The notes: generated by a model not told the origin, from the letters alone. Shown: positions 8,962-18,803, counted from the first letter of the stretch. The stretch is 64,000 bases of DNA from Streptomyces mobaraensis NBRC 13819 = DSM 40847 (GCF_017916255.1 NZ_CP072827.1:5481501-5545500), one strand, 5' to 3'. Translations and numbers: made by a program.

Positions 8962-10668
8962 ATGTCACCCGTACAGCGCCCGCTGCGTCTCTCCCAGTCG
9001 ATGCTCACGACCCTGCGCGACGATCCGGCCGACGCCGAGACGCCGGGCCACCGGCTGCTCGTCCGCGCCGGCTACGTCCGCCGGAGCTCCGCCGGGGTGT
9101 GGACGTGGCTGCCGCTCGGCAAGAAGGTGCTGGACAACGTCGCCCGCGTGGTGCGCGAGGAGATGGACGCCATCGGCGGCCAGGAGGTCCTGCTGCCCGC
9201 CCTGCTGCCCCGGGAGCCCTACGAGGCCAGCGGGCGCTGGACGGAGTACGGGGACCTCCTCTTCCGGCTCCGCGACCGCAAGGGCGCCGAGTACCTGCTC
9301 GGGCCCACGCACGAGGAGGTCTTCACCCTCACGGCCAAGGACCAGTGCGCGTCCTACAAGGACCTCCCGGTCACCCTCTACCAGATCCAGACCAAGTACC
9401 GGGACGAGGCCCGGCCCCGCTCCGGGGTGCTGCGCGGGCGCGAGTTCCTGATGAAGGACGCCTACTCCTTCGACCTCGACGACGAAGGGCTCGCGGAGTC
9501 CTACCGCCGCCACCGCGAGGCGTACCTGCGGATCTTCGAACGCCTCGGGCTCGACCACCGCGTGGTCTCCGCCGTGTCCGGCGCCATGGGCGGCTCCGCC
9601 TCGGAGGAGTTCCTGGCCCCGGCCGCGGCGGGGGAGGACACCTTCGCGGACTGCCCGCGGTGCGACTACGCCGCCAACACCGAGGCGGTCACCACGGTCG
9701 CCGAAGCCGCCGACCCCGCCGCGCACGGACCGCTGGAGGAACTGGACACCCCCGACACCCCCACCATCGACACCCTCGCCGCCCACCTGGACGTGCCCGC
9801 CTCGGCGGTGCTCAAGAACGTCCTCGTCAAGATCGACGGCGAGATCGTCGCCATCGGCGTACCCGGCGACCGCGAGGTGGACCTCGGCCGGGTCGCCGAG
9901 CGGCTGGCCCCCGCCGAGGTGGAGCTCGTCACGGCCGACGACTTCGCCTCCCACCCGGACCTGGTGCGCGGCTACGTCGGCCCGCAGAAGCTGCCCGTCC
10001 CCTACTGGGCCGACCCCCGGGTGGCACCCGGCACGGCCTGGATCACCGGAGCCAACAGGCCCGGCACCCACGCGCGGAACGTCGTCTGCGGCCGGGACTT
10101 CACCGTCGACCGGTACCTCGACGCCGTCGTCGTCGAACCCGGCGACCCCTGCCCGCGCTGCGGCACCGGCCTCCGGCTCGGCCGGGCCATCGAGATCGGC
10201 CACATCTTCCAACTGGGGCGCAAGTACACGGACGTCTTCGGCTTCGACGTCCTCGGCCCTGCGGGCAAACCGGTCCGCGTCACCATGGGGTGCTACGGCA
10301 TCGGCGTCTCCCGCGCCGTCGCCGCCCTCGCCGAGCAGACCCACGACGCGCACGGCCTGTGCTGGCCGCGCGAGATCGCGCCCGCCGACGTCCACATCGT
10401 CGTCGCCGGCAAGGCCGTCCAGGCGGAACTGGCCGACGCCCTCACCGCCAGGCTCTCCGCCGCGGGCGTCCGCGTGCTGCTCGACGACCGGGCGGGCGTC
10501 TCGGCGGGCGTCAAGTTCGCCGACGCCGAACTGATCGGTGTCCCGGCCCTGCTGACCGTCGGCCGCGGCGCCCCGGACGGCCGGGTGGAGCTGAAGGACC
10601 GGCGCACGGGGGAGCGGGAGGAACTGTCCGTGGACGCGGCGGTGGAGCGAATCCTCGGGCTGCGGTAG
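8962..10668 (+). CDS. proS: Prolyl-tRNA synthetase, bacterial type with editing domain
   Basis: A 568-residue class II aminoacyl-tRNA synthetase that charges tRNA-Pro. Class II motifs are visible: the motif 1 region ([16 protein letters not shown]), motif 2 ([22 protein letters not shown]) and motif 3 ([14 protein letters not shown]). The YbaK-like insertion that hydrolyses Ala-tRNA-Pro lies between motifs 2 and 3 (about residues 225-400). The C-terminal anticodon-binding domain completes it, giving the standard length. TACCCT at 8950-8955 lies six bases upstream of the ATG with no Shine-Dalgarno, which suggests leaderless translation. An alternative in-frame ATG at 9001 would remove the conserved start RLSQSM. 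Confidence 0.94.
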   Translation: MSPVQRPLRLSQSMLTTLRDDPADAETPGHRLLVRAGYVRRSSAGVWTWLPLGKKVLDNVARVVREEMDAIGGQEVLLPALLPREPYEASGRWTEYGDLLFRLRDRKGAEYLLGPTHEEVFTLTAKDQCASYKDLPVTLYQIQTKYRDEARPRSGVLRGREFLMKDAYSFDLDDEGLAESYRRHREAYLRIFERLGLDHRVVSAVSGAMGGSASEEFLAPAAAGEDTFADCPRCDYAANTEAVTTVAEAADPAAHGPLEELDTPDTPTIDTLAAHLDVPASAVLKNVLVKIDGEIVAIGVPGDREVDLGRVAERLAPAEVELVTADDFASHPDLVRGYVGPQKLPVPYWADPRVAPGTAWITGANRPGTHARNVVCGRDFTVDRYLDAVVVEPGDPCPRCGTGLRLGRAIEIGHIFQLGRKYTDVFGFDVLGPAGKPVRVTMGCYGIGVSRAVAALAEQTHDAHGLCWPREIAPADVHIVVAGKAVQAELADALTARLSAAGVRVLLDDRAGVSAGVKFADAELIGVPALLTVGRGAPDGRVELKDRRTGEREELSVDAAVERILGLR

Positions 10669-10770
10669 GGCGTTGGGGCGGGGTCCGGCTGGGGCGCCCG
10701 GCGGCCGGTCGCGGCGGAAGGCCAGGGCCGGTTCGGTCGAGCGGGCCGGCAGTTCGCGCGGGTCCTCGGG

Positions 10771-10887
10771 GTGCCGGGCGGCGGGTGTCCGGTGGCGGTG
10801 GTGGGGCGGCGAACGGTCGGCGGTGGGGTGCCGGGCGGCGAGCTCCCGGTGGCGGTGGTGGGTTGCCCGGCGGCGAGCGGTCGGCGG
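10771..10887. repeat. Two imperfect direct repeats in the proS downstream gap
   Basis: Between the convergent proS and the phosphotransferase-like gene (10669-10989, no gene seen), a G-rich unit of about 55 bases occurs twice, at about 10771-10823 and 10828-10887. Each copy begins GTGCCGGGCGGCG and ends CGGTCGGCGG. The surrounding sequence is low-complexity CGG/GGC. No function is evident. Confidence 0.5.
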
Positions 10888-10989
10888 ACCCGCCGCCCGC
10901 CGTCTCGCCGGGCGTGCCCGCGGGGAACCGCCGGCGGACGCCCGGGGCGGGCCGGTCGCCGCGCGCCGGGCTCTCCGCCGGGCCGCTCC

Positions 10990-11931
10990 CTACAGCAACG
11001 CCGCGAACTCCAGCAGGAGTTCGGCCGCCTTCCCGTTGCCGGCCGCCCGCTCCCGTACCCCGTCCGCCACCGCGCGGAACAGCGTCCAGCCGCGCAGCCG
11101 CTCCGCGTCCACCTCCAGGGTGTCCGCGAGACGGGCCGCGCGGCGGCGGGCGATCGCCGCCGCGCCGGGGGAGGCGAGGAGGGTGTCGGCGCGGTCGCGG
11201 ACCAGGCGGGCCAGGTCGTAGGCGCGTTCGCCGGTCAGCGGGCGGGGGCCCACCGCCAGCCAGGGCAGCCGCTCGCCGGCCAGGACCTTGCCCTGGTGGT
11301 AGGCGCCGTGCAGCAGGCTCGGCGGCTCGTCGGCGGGGCCCGGGGCCAGCGCGTCCCGCAGGTCCAGGGCCTCGTCGACGAGCGGCCGGGCGTCGGCCGC
11401 CCAGGGCTCGTCCCGCCAGGTGCGCAGGGCGCCGGCCAGGCCGGCCGTGTGGTCGGCCACCGAGGGGACGGCCGTGCCGCCGGGCGGCGCGACCCACAGC
11501 CGCTGGAGCGTCGCCGACGCCTCCAACTGTGCCTTGGCCTCGGCGAGCGAGCGCAGGCCGACGTCCGGGCTCAGCCGCTCCAGCAGCAGCGCGCCCGCCT
11601 CCGGAGCGGCCGTCAGGACCCGGACCGCGCCCAGTCCGCCCCAGTGCTCCAGCGCGGCGTGCTCGGCCGCCGCCGCGCCGCCGGGCGGCAGGAGCTTGAG
11701 CGCCGCCGGGGTGCCGTCCGCCCGGTGCGCCAGGACCACCAGGCCCGTACGCCCACCCGGCGCCTGCACCCGTTCGGGCGTCAGCTCCCAGCGGTCCAGC
11801 CACTCCCGGGCCGTCGCCGGGAGCCCGGCCAGCCACCGGCGGGCGGCCTCCGCGCGGGCGGGGTCGGGGTCGGAGCCCAGGGCGTGAACCAGCCGTTCCG
11901 GCGGTTCGAGGCGGTCGTTCGCATGGCCCAT
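10990..11931 (-). CDS. Aminoglycoside/hydroxyurea phosphotransferase-like protein, probably inactive
   Basis: A 313-residue protein that follows the aminoglycoside/hydroxyurea phosphotransferase family (APH(6)-like) along its length, ending with the characteristic RAYDLARLVRDR segment. The catalytic loop, normally HGDLHxGN, reads HGAYHQGK here, so the catalytic Asp and the metal-binding Asn are gone. The later IDPKP-type metal motif reads VGPRP, so the second Asp is also lost. Phosphotransfer is therefore unlikely, and the protein may bind a ligand or serve as a scaffold. The gene closes a minus-strand set with the ferritin-like and lipoprotein genes upstream, 78 bases away. Translation starts at ATG 11931 with only a weak ACAGGG ahead; ATG at 11924 is a possible alternative. 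Confidence 0.75.
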   Translation of the reverse strand: MGHANDRLEPPERLVHALGSDPDPARAEAARRWLAGLPATAREWLDRWELTPERVQAPGGRTGLVVLAHRADGTPAALKLLPPGGAAAAEHAALEHWGGLGAVRVLTAAPEAGALLLERLSPDVGLRSLAEAKAQLEASATLQRLWVAPPGGTAVPSVADHTAGLAGALRTWRDEPWAADARPLVDEALDLRDALAPGPADEPPSLLHGAYHQGKVLAGERLPWLAVGPRPLTGERAYDLARLVRDRADTLLASPGAAAIARRRAARLADTLEVDAERLRGWTLFRAVADGVRERAAGNGKAAELLLEFAALL

Positions 11932-12009
11932 CCCTGTGCTGTCCCTTTCGTCCGTGCAGTCCCTACCGGTCGGGCGTCCGTGCCGGTGGGGCCGGCCGGG
12001 GACGGAGAG

Positions 12010-12447
12010 CTACGCGCCGGCCGGGGCCCGCCCGGCGAGCCCAGGGAAGGCTACGCTGCCGCCCCGCCAGCGCGTTCCGCGCACCGCCGCCTCGCGCAGC
12101 GCCGCCGCGGCCTCCCCGCGCAGCGCGCCGTCCGCCGCCGCGACCAGATCGGCGTAGACGGCCGCCACCCTGCTCTCCAGCTCCGCCGCCAGGCGCGCCG
12201 CGGCGGGCGCGTCCGGCACCGGGAACGGCAGTACGTACGCCGCCTCGGCGACGACCGGGGCGCCGCCCAGGCCGTGGACGGTCCGCCGCAGCGCGTCCCG
12301 CCGGCCCCGGTGTGCCTCGTACGCCTCGCGGGCCTCCTGGGCCCGCTCCTCCCCGGCACGCGCGCCGACCACCCCGTACCCGTAGACCGCGGCGTGCTCG
12401 GCGGCCAGGGCCGCCTGTACGGCCGTCAGCACGGCCGGATCCGTCAT
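12010..12447 (-). CDS. Ferritin-like domain protein (DUF4439 type)
   Basis: A 145-residue, Ala-rich all-helical protein. The pattern AALAAEHAAVYGYGVVGA, then RDALRRTVHG and RLAAELESRVAAVYADLV, is typical of the ferritin-like DUF4439 family of actinobacteria. His and Glu residues are spaced along the helices, but metal binding is unproven. The ATG overlaps the stop of the lipoprotein gene upstream (ATGA), so the two are translationally coupled. They probably act together, possibly near the cell surface given the partner's lipobox. A longer in-frame reading exists upstream but lies over the lipoprotein gene and lacks family character. Confidence 0.75.
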   Translation of the reverse strand: MTDPAVLTAVQAALAAEHAAVYGYGVVGARAGEERAQEAREAYEAHRGRRDALRRTVHGLGGAPVVAEAAYVLPFPVPDAPAAARLAAELESRVAAVYADLVAAADGALRGEAAAALREAAVRGTRWRGGSVAFPGLAGRAPAGA

Positions 12448-12917
12448 GCGTCCGCTCCCAGCAGGTAGGCGTGGGACGCGCCGGCCGCGGCCACGGAGGC
12501 GAGCAGCCGGGCGAGTTCGGGCGGGGCCGCCGCGAGGGCCGCGGTGTGGCCGTCGGCCGTCCGCCGCTCGGCGGCGGCGAGCGCGGCGAGCGCCTCGTCG
12601 GGGTCGTCCGGGACAGCGGGCGGAGGCGCCGAAGGAGAAGGGGCAGGTGTGGGGGCGGCGCCGAACGCCTGGGCGTGGCGGGCGGTTTCGGCCCGCAGCG
12701 GGCGCAGCCGGGGCGCGAGGGCGGCGTGCGCGGCGAGCGTCGCGTCGTAGCGGGCGAGCAGGGCCGTCGTGTTCCGGCCGGCCTCGGCGCGGGCCCGGCC
12801 GGCTGCGCCGTCGCCGTCCCTGCCGCCGGCGCAGCCGGTGAGCAGCAGTGCCGCCGCGCCCGTCAGCAGCGCGCGTCTGCGGGGGCCGCGGGCCCGCGCC
12901 GTCGTCATGAACGCCAC
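12444..12917 (-). CDS. Putative lipoprotein
   Basis: A protein of about 157 residues with a lipoprotein signal peptide: an Arg-rich n-region (RGPRRRALL), a hydrophobic core and the lipobox LLTGC. The mature part is Ala-rich and helical with a Pro/Ser-rich linker in the middle. I recognise no catalytic motif. I favour GTG 12917 because AGGA lies 8 bases upstream; ATG 12908 is possible but lies 17 bases from it. The stop overlaps the start of the ferritin-like gene. The 206 bases to rimP on the other strand form a divergent promoter region. Confidence 0.7.
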   Translation of the reverse strand: MAFMTTARARGPRRRALLTGAAALLLTGCAGGRDGDGAAGRARAEAGRNTTALLARYDATLAAHAALAPRLRPLRAETARHAQAFGAAPTPAPSPSAPPPAVPDDPDEALAALAAAERRTADGHTAALAAAPPELARLLASVAAAGASHAYLLGADA

Positions 12918-13114
12918 GTTCCACTTCCTGCCGGTGGTCGTCGGGGCACCGTCGCGGGACCAGGGGTCGTGATCACCGTTCGTGAGCGTACCGGCGCCCG
13001 GCGGGTGTCCCGCGGACGAAGGCACCGAATCGTCAGCCGGGTGCCGGAACGGATAGGCTTTGACCTGACACGCGACTTTCCCACAACAGCACACGCGGCC
13101 GAGGAGTCACCCGG

Positions 13115-13648
13115 ATGAGCACCACCCAGAGCGAGCGGCTCCGCGAGCTGCTCGCCCCTCTCGTCAGCGCACGGGAGTTGGATCTGGAAGAGGTCGAAGT
13201 GACACCGGCCGGAAAACGGCGTGTGCTGCGCATCGTGGTGGATTCCGACGACGGCGTCCAGCTGGACGAGTGCGCCGAGCTGAGCCGGGAGGTCTCCGCG
13301 AAGCTCGACGAGAGCGACGTCATGGGCGGCGCCCCGTACGTCCTGGAGGTCACCTCCCCCGGCGCCGACCGCCCCCTCACCCTGCACCGGCACTACGTCC
13401 GGGCCACCGGCCGGCTGATCAAGGCCCAGCTCACCGCGGGCGGCGAGCTGGTCGCGCGGATCGTCGCCGTGGACGACGAGGGGCTGGATGTGGAAGTGCC
13501 GGGTGTGAAGGGACGCAAGCCCACCGCCCGGCGGCTCGCCTTCGACGAGATCGCGAAGGCCCGCGTGGAGATCGAGTTCAACCGACCGTCCGGTGCGGGG
13601 GCCGCCCAGGCCGAAGCGGAAACCGACGAGAATCAAGAGGAGGCGTAG
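13115..13648 (+). CDS. rimP: Ribosome maturation factor RimP
   Basis: A 177-residue factor for 30S subunit assembly. The N-terminal half has RELLAPLV, the middle [23 protein letters not shown] and [14 protein letters not shown], all standard for RimP. An acidic tail ends the protein. GAGGAG lies 8 bases before the ATG. It opens the conserved rimP-nusA-ylxR-infB block, and nusA starts two bases after its stop, so the genes are likely cotranscribed. Confidence 0.95.
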   Translation: MSTTQSERLRELLAPLVSARELDLEEVEVTPAGKRRVLRIVVDSDDGVQLDECAELSREVSAKLDESDVMGGAPYVLEVTSPGADRPLTLHRHYVRATGRLIKAQLTAGGELVARIVAVDDEGLDVEVPGVKGRKPTARRLAFDEIAKARVEIEFNRPSGAGAAQAEAETDENQEEA

Positions 13649-13650
13649 CC

Positions 13651-14652
13651 GTGGACATCGACATGAGTGCCCTGCGGGGCCTGGTGCGAGAGAAGGAGAT
13701 CTCCTTCGACCTGCTGGTCGAGGCGATCGAGTCGGCCCTCCTCATCGCGTACCACCGCACCGAGGGAAGCCGCCGCCGGGCCCGCGTGGAGCTGGACCGG
13801 TCCACCGGCCACGTCACGGTCTGGGCCAAGGAGGACCCGCAGGACCTCGCCGAGGGCGAGGAGCCGCGCGAGTTCGACGACACCCCGTCCGGCTTCGGCC
13901 GGATCGCCGCGACCACCGCCAAGCAGGTCATCCTCCAGCGTCTGCGCGACGCCGAGGACGAGATCACTTTCGGTGAGTTCGCCGGCCGTGAGGGCGACGT
14001 CGTCGCCGGTGTCGTCCAGCAGGGCAAGGATCCCAAGAACGTCCTGGTCGACATCGGCAAGCTGGAGGCCATCCTGCCGGTGCAGGAGCAGGTCCCCGGC
14101 GAGGACTACACCCACGGCACCCGGCTGCGCACCTACGTCGTCCGGGTCGCCAAGGGCGTCCGCGGCCCGTCCGTGACGCTCTCGCGGACCCACCCCAACC
14201 TGGTGAAGAAGCTCTTCGCCATGGAGGTCCCGGAGATCGCCGACGGTTCGGTGGAGATCGCGGCCATCGCCCGCGAGGCCGGCCACCGCACCAAGATCGC
14301 CGTCCGTTCGACCCGCTCCGGGCTGAACGCCAAGGGCGCCTGCATCGGCCCGATGGGCGGCCGCGTCCGCGCGGTGATGGCGGAGCTCAACGGCGAGAAG
14401 ATCGACATCGTCGACTGGTCGGACGACCCGGCGGAGCTCGTCGCCCACGCGCTGTCCCCCGCCCGGGTGAGCAAGGTCGAGGTCGTGGACCTCGCCGCCC
14501 GCTCGGCCCGGGTGACCGTGCCGGACTACCAGCTGTCGCTCGCCATCGGCAAGGAGGGGCAGAACGCCCGCCTGGCCGCGCGGCTCACCGGCTGGCGGAT
14601 CGACATCCGGCCGGACACCGAGCACACCGAGCAGCAGGACAAGCCGGAGTAA
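13651..14652 (+). CDS. nusA: Transcription termination/antitermination factor NusA
   Basis: A 333-residue RNA polymerase-associated factor. Its order is an N-terminal polymerase-binding domain (residues 1-110), an S1 domain ([22 protein letters not shown]), then two KH domains ([17 protein letters not shown] and [16 protein letters not shown]). It lacks the C-terminal acidic repeats of E. coli NusA, as is normal in actinobacteria. The GTG start at 13651 is supported by AAGAGGAGG ending 7 bases upstream; ATG 13663 is a weaker alternative. It sits directly behind rimP. A short hairpin follows the stop, so transcription of the downstream ylxR-infB part may be modulated here. Confidence 0.95.
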   Translation: MDIDMSALRGLVREKEISFDLLVEAIESALLIAYHRTEGSRRRARVELDRSTGHVTVWAKEDPQDLAEGEEPREFDDTPSGFGRIAATTAKQVILQRLRDAEDEITFGEFAGREGDVVAGVVQQGKDPKNVLVDIGKLEAILPVQEQVPGEDYTHGTRLRTYVVRVAKGVRGPSVTLSRTHPNLVKKLFAMEVPEIADGSVEIAAIAREAGHRTKIAVRSTRSGLNAKGACIGPMGGRVRAVMAELNGEKIDIVDWSDDPAELVAHALSPARVSKVEVVDLAARSARVTVPDYQLSLAIGKEGQNARLAARLTGWRIDIRPDTEHTEQQDKPE

Positions 14653-14671
14653 GCCCGCGCTCGGCGCGGGC
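14653..14671 (+). terminator. Hairpin immediately after nusA
   Basis: A perfect 8-bp stem, GCCCGCGC with GCGCGGGC, closes on a 3-base TCG loop and begins directly after the nusA stop. The rest of the gap to 14854 holds a CCCC-AAA-GGGG hairpin and the ylxR ribosome-binding site. Since infB must be expressed, this is probably a partial terminator or a processing site. Confidence 0.5.
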
Positions 14672-14854
14672 GGATGGAAGCACTCGGGGGCGCGCGGCAC
14701 GGAGCCGGCGCCGGTTCGCCACCTCGCGCCCCCGGCGCGATCCGTGGGTGGAACCCCCGGGAAACCGCCGCCCGCGCGCCGCGAGTCAAAAAGCATACGT
14801 AGCCGATCTGTGCCCCAAAGGGGTGAGCCCGGCTCGGGGAGGTAGACTTAACCA

Positions 14855-15133
14855 GTGTCTGGCCGGACGCATGCCCGCGCATGCCCTCAGCGCACCTGTG
14901 TGGGGTGCCGGGAGCGAGCGGCCAAGGGCGATCTGTTGCGGATCGTGCTGATCGAGGGCGCCTGCGTCCCCGATCCGCGCGGTACGCTGCCCGGCCGGGG
15001 TGCCTCCGTGCACCCCACACTGGTCTGTCTCGACCTGGCGGTCCGCCGCCGGGCGTTCCCCCGGGCCTTCAAAAGCCCGGGACCGCTGGACACCGCGGAA
15101 CTGCGCCGTCACATCGAGACGATCAGGCAGTAA
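14855..15133 (+). CDS. ylxR: YlxR-family (DUF448) nucleic-acid-binding protein
   Basis: A 92-residue protein with the YlxR signature RTCVGCRERAAKGDLLRIV at the N terminus, DPRGTLPGRGA in the middle and the C-terminal helix. Family members bind RNA or DNA and sit between nusA and infB in many bacteria, exactly as here. GTG 14855 follows GGGGAGG by 12 bases; TAGACT at 14843-14848 just ahead could also act as a -10 box. Confidence 0.92.
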   Translation: MSGRTHARACPQRTCVGCRERAAKGDLLRIVLIEGACVPDPRGTLPGRGASVHPTLVCLDLAVRRRAFPRAFKSPGPLDTAELRRHIETIRQ

Positions 15134-15314
15134 GAAGAGTTGGACCCCGCATCAGCGGGGATGTCCCAGGCACGGGTACCCGGTACCCGTGCGGTCAGGT
15201 ACCTCGCGATTTGGAAGTAGGTCGAGATTGCGATGAGCACTCGATGAGTACGCGATGAGTACGCCCATGAAGTAGCGACGGTCCGGTTGACAACCCGGAC
15301 CTAGAAGGAGCGAA
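15134..15314 (+). promoter_or_regulatory. Structured infB leader with phased repeats and palindromes
   Basis: This gap holds four ordered elements. (1) CCCCGC-ATCA-GCGGGG hairpin at 15145-15160. (2) A perfect palindrome of two 11-base arms around one base at 15170-15192 (GCACGGGTACC and its complement). (3) Three direct copies of CGATGAGYAC at 15231, 15242 and 15253, exactly 11 bases apart. (4) A hairpin GGTCCGG...CCGGACC at 15280-15301 that ends four bases before the AAGGAG ribosome-binding site. Such an arrangement suggests regulation of IF-2 synthesis, at DNA or RNA level. The mechanism is not known to me. Confidence 0.55.
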
Positions 15315-18300
15315 GTGGCTAAGGTCCGGGTATACGAACTCGCCAAGGAGTTCGGAGTGGAGAGCAAGGTCGTCATGGCCAAGCTCCAAGAACTTGGTGA
15401 ATTCGTCCGTTCGGCGTCCTCGACGATCGAGGCGCCGGTCGTCCGTAAACTGACTGACGCGCTGCAGGGGCCCGGCGGCAACGCCGGCAAGTCCGCTGCC
15501 AAGCCCGCGGCGCCGCGCAAGGCGGCCCCCGCGAAGCCGGGCGCGCCCACTCCGGGTGCCCCGCGCCCCGCCGCACCGGCCCCGAAGCCGGCCGCGGCCC
15601 CCACCCCCACCCCCAAGCCCGCCGGTGGCGCCCCCACCCCGGGTCCCCGTCCGGGTCCGAAGCCGGCCCCGGCGAAGCCCGCCCCGGTCACCCCGGTGCC
15701 CGCCGCGGAGTTCTCCGCGCCCGCTCCGGCCCAGCCCGCCGCCCCGCAGCAGCCCGGCGCCCCGCGCCCGGCCGCTCCCGGCCCGCGCCCCGGCGCCCGT
15801 CCGGGCCCGGCGGGTCAGCAGCGTGACGGCGGCCAGGGCCAGCGTGCCCCCCGTCCGGGCCAGGGCGGTGCCCGTCCCGGCGGTCGTCCGGCCGGTCCCC
15901 GTCCGGGCAACAACCCCTTCACCTCCGGTGGCTCCACCGGCATGGCCCGCCCGCAGGCCCCGCGCCCGCAGGCACCCCGCCCCGGTGGCGGCCCGGCCGG
16001 CCCCGGCGGTGCCCCGCGCCCGCAGGGCGGTCCCGGCGGCGCTCCCCGCCCGCAGGGCCAGGGCGCTCCCCGTCCGACCCCCGGCGGCATGCCCCGTCCG
16101 CAGGCTCCCGGCGGCGCCCCGCGTCCCGGCCCGGCGGGCAACCGTCCGAACCCCGGCATGATGCCGCAGCGTCCCGCTGCCGGCCCGCGTCCGGGCCCCG
16201 GCGGCGGTCGCGGTCCCGGCGGCGGCGCCGGCCGTCCCGGCGGCGGTGCCCGTCCGGGCTTCGCCGGCCGTCCGGCCGGTCCCGGCGGCGGCGGTCGTCC
16301 CGGTGGCGGCGGCGGCTTCGCCGGTCGTCCCGGTGGCGGTGGCCCCGGTGGCGGCGGCGGCTTCGGCGGCGGTCGTCCCGGCTTCGGCGGGCGTCCCGGC
16401 GGCCCCGGTGCCCGCGGTGGCACGCAGGGTGCCTTCGGCCGTCCCGGCGGTCCGGCCCGTCGCGGCCGCAAGTCCAAGCGTCAGCGGCGCCAGGAGTACG
16501 AGGCCATGCAGGCCCCGTCCGTGGGCGGCGTGATGCTGCCGCGCGGCAACGGCGAGACCATTCGCCTGTCGCGTGGTGCCTCCCTCACCGACTTCGCGGA
16601 GAAGATCAACGCCAACCCGGCGTCGCTCGTCGCCGTGATGATGAACCTCGGCGAGATGGTCACGGCCACGCAGTCGGTGTCCGACGAGACGCTGACGCTC
16701 CTCGGCGACGAGATGAACTACACGGTTCAGATCGTCAGCCCCGAGGAGGAGGACCGCGAGCTCCTCGAGTCGTTCGACATCGAGTTCGGTGAGAACGAGG
16801 GCGGCGAGGAGATGCTCGTCGCGCGTCCGCCGGTCGTGACCGTCATGGGTCACGTCGACCACGGTAAGACGCGACTGCTCGACGCGATCCGCAAGACCAA
16901 CGTGGTCGCGGGCGAGGCCGGCGGCATCACCCAGCACATCGGTGCCTACCAGGTCGCGACCGAGGTCAACGACGAAGAGCGCAAGATCACCTTCATCGAC
17001 ACCCCGGGTCACGAGGCGTTCACCGCCATGCGTGCCCGCGGTGCGAAGTCGACCGACATCGCGATCCTCGTGGTGGCGGCCAACGACGGTGTCATGCCGC
17101 AGACGATCGAGGCCCTGAACCACGCCAAGGCGGCCGACGTGCCGATCGTGGTCGCGGTCAACAAGATCGACGTCGAGGGCGCGGACCCGACCAAGGTGCG
17201 CGGTCAGCTGACCGAGTTCGGCCTGGTGGCCGAGGAGTACGGCGGCGACACGATGTTCGTCGACATCTCCGCCAAGCAGGGTCTGAACATCGACAAGCTG
17301 CTCGAGGCCGTCGTCCTCACCGCCGACGCCGCGCTCGACCTGCGCGCCAACGCGGAGCAGGACGCGCAGGGCATCGCGATCGAGGCCCACCTCGACCGCG
17401 GCCGCGGCGCCGTGGCCACCGTCCTCGTCCAGCGCGGTACCCTCCGCGTCGGCGACACGATGGTCGCGGGCGACGCCTACGGCCGTGTGCGGGCCATGCT
17501 CGACGACAAGGGCCAGAACGTGGAGGAGGCGGGTCCGTCGACCCCGGTCCTCGTCCTCGGTCTGACCAACGTCCCGGGCGCCGGCGACAACTTCCTGGTT
17601 GTCGACGAGGACCGCACGGCCCGCCAGATCGCCGAGAAGCGCGCGGCGCGCGAGCGCAACGCCGCCTTCGCCAAGCGCACCCGCCGGGTGTCCCTCGAGG
17701 ACCTCGACAAGGTGCTCAAGGCCGGCGAGATCCAGCAGCTCAACCTCATCATCAAGGGCGACGCGTCCGGTTCGGTCGAGGCTCTCGAGTCCTCGCTGCT
17801 CCAGCTCGACGTCGGCGAGGAGGTCGACATCCGCGTGCTGCACCGCGGCGTGGGTGCGGTCACCGAGTCCGACATCAACCTGGCGTCCGGCTCCGACGCG
17901 ATCGTCATCGGCTTCAACGTCCGCGCCGAGGGCCGTGCCACCCAGATGGCCGAGCGCGAGGGCGTCGACGTCCGGTACTACTCGGTCATCTACCAGGCGA
18001 TCGAGGAGATCGAGGCGGCTCTGAAGGGCATGCTGAAGCCGGAGTACGAAGAGGTCGAGCTCGGTACGGCGGAGATCCGCGAGATCTTCCGCTCGTCCAA
18101 GCTGGGCAACATCGCGGGTGTCCTCATCCGCTCCGGCGAGGTCAAGCGCAACACCAAGGCGCGCCTCATCCGCGACGGCCGGGTCGTCGCGGAGGACCTC
18201 ACCATCGTCGGTCTGCGTCGCTTCAAGGACGACGTCACCGAGATCCGCGAGGGCTTCGAGGGCGGTATCAACCTCGGAAACTTCAACGACATCAAGATCG

Positions 18301-18347
18301 ACGACGTCATCGCGACGTACGAGATGCGCGAGAAGCCGCGAGGCTGA
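15315..18347 (+). CDS. infB: Translation initiation factor IF-2
   Basis: A 1010-residue GTPase that brings initiator tRNA to the 30S subunit. The N-terminal IF2_N motif ([28 protein letters not shown]) is followed by about 330 residues extremely rich in Pro, Gly, Ala and Arg (roughly 50-385). A second IF2_N-like segment comes next ([19 protein letters not shown]). The G domain has GHVDHGKT at 512-519, DTPGHE (G3) and NKID (G4). Domains II-IV complete it. The GTG start follows AAGGAG. The long GP-rich linker is typical of high-GC actinobacteria. A hairpin terminator follows the stop. Confidence 0.97.
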   Translation: MAKVRVYELAKEFGVESKVVMAKLQELGEFVRSASSTIEAPVVRKLTDALQGPGGNAGKSAAKPAAPRKAAPAKPGAPTPGAPRPAAPAPKPAAAPTPTPKPAGGAPTPGPRPGPKPAPAKPAPVTPVPAAEFSAPAPAQPAAPQQPGAPRPAAPGPRPGARPGPAGQQRDGGQGQRAPRPGQGGARPGGRPAGPRPGNNPFTSGGSTGMARPQAPRPQAPRPGGGPAGPGGAPRPQGGPGGAPRPQGQGAPRPTPGGMPRPQAPGGAPRPGPAGNRPNPGMMPQRPAAGPRPGPGGGRGPGGGAGRPGGGARPGFAGRPAGPGGGGRPGGGGGFAGRPGGGGPGGGGGFGGGRPGFGGRPGGPGARGGTQGAFGRPGGPARRGRKSKRQRRQEYEAMQAPSVGGVMLPRGNGETIRLSRGASLTDFAEKINANPASLVAVMMNLGEMVTATQSVSDETLTLLGDEMNYTVQIVSPEEEDRELLESFDIEFGENEGGEEMLVARPPVVTVMGHVDHGKTRLLDAIRKTNVVAGEAGGITQHIGAYQVATEVNDEERKITFIDTPGHEAFTAMRARGAKSTDIAILVVAANDGVMPQTIEALNHAKAADVPIVVAVNKIDVEGADPTKVRGQLTEFGLVAEEYGGDTMFVDISAKQGLNIDKLLEAVVLTADAALDLRANAEQDAQGIAIEAHLDRGRGAVATVLVQRGTLRVGDTMVAGDAYGRVRAMLDDKGQNVEEAGPSTPVLVLGLTNVPGAGDNFLVVDEDRTARQIAEKRAARERNAAFAKRTRRVSLEDLDKVLKAGEIQQLNLIIKGDASGSVEALESSLLQLDVGEEVDIRVLHRGVGAVTESDINLASGSDAIVIGFNVRAEGRATQMAEREGVDVRYYSVIYQAIEEIEAALKGMLKPEYEEVELGTAEIREIFRSSKLGNIAGVLIRSGEVKRNTKARLIRDGRVVAEDLTIVGLRRFKDDVTEIREGFEGGINLGNFNDIKIDDVIATYEMREKPRG

Positions 18348-18361
18348 TCACCGCAGCCTGT

Positions 18362-18404
18362 CCGGGGCCGGTCGGCGGGGGAATATCCCGTCGATCGGCC
18401 CCGG
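18362..18404 (+). terminator. Hairpin after infB
   Basis: CCGGGGCCG at 18362-18370 pairs with CGGCCCCGG at 18396-18404 across a 25-base loop that itself contains GGGG...CCCG pairing. It starts 15 bases after the infB stop. Confidence 0.6.
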
Positions 18405-18468
18405 CCGTTGCGTGTACGGTTTCGAATAAGCCGTACACACCACGGATGCCCAAGGCCCCACGGGTGGC

Positions 18469-18780
18469 ATGAACCCGCACCACATGTATGTAGGGACGCT
18501 GTCCTTCGACCTCCTCCTCGGCGACGTGCGGTCGCTGAAGGAGAAGCGCTCCGTCGTCCGCCCGATCGTCGCCGAGCTGCACCGCAAGTACGCGGTGAGC
18601 GTGGCGGAGGTCGGCGAGCAGGACCTCTACCGCAGGGCCGTGATCGGTCTGGCGGCGGTCTCCGGCGACATGGGGCACCTCACGGACCTGTTGGACCGCT
18701 GCGAGCGCTGGGTCGCCGCACGTCCTGAAGTGGACCTGCTGTCCGCGCGGCGGCGGTTCCACGGCGAGCACGACGACTGA
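18469..18780 (+). CDS. DUF503 / YlxP-like protein
   Basis: A 103-residue protein of the DUF503 family. The start MYVGTLSFDLLLGDVRSLKEKRSVVRPIV is distinctive for the family, which has a ferredoxin-like fold. Members lie between infB and rbfA in many Gram-positive bacteria (ylxP of Bacillus), as here. The role is unknown, but the context points to ribosome assembly. The ATG at 18469 has only GGGTGG ahead; an internal ATG at 18484 would begin exactly at the conserved MYVG and is equally plausible. Confidence 0.88.
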   Translation: MNPHHMYVGTLSFDLLLGDVRSLKEKRSVVRPIVAELHRKYAVSVAEVGEQDLYRRAVIGLAAVSGDMGHLTDLLDRCERWVAARPEVDLLSARRRFHGEHDD

Positions 18781-18803
18781 AACACCAAGAAGGAGACGGA
18801 CCA

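Noticed and set aside
12010..12924. 304-codon version of the ferritin-like gene
   Set aside because: The first 159 codons overlap the lipoprotein gene in another frame and have no family character. The ATGA overlap at 12447 marks the true start.
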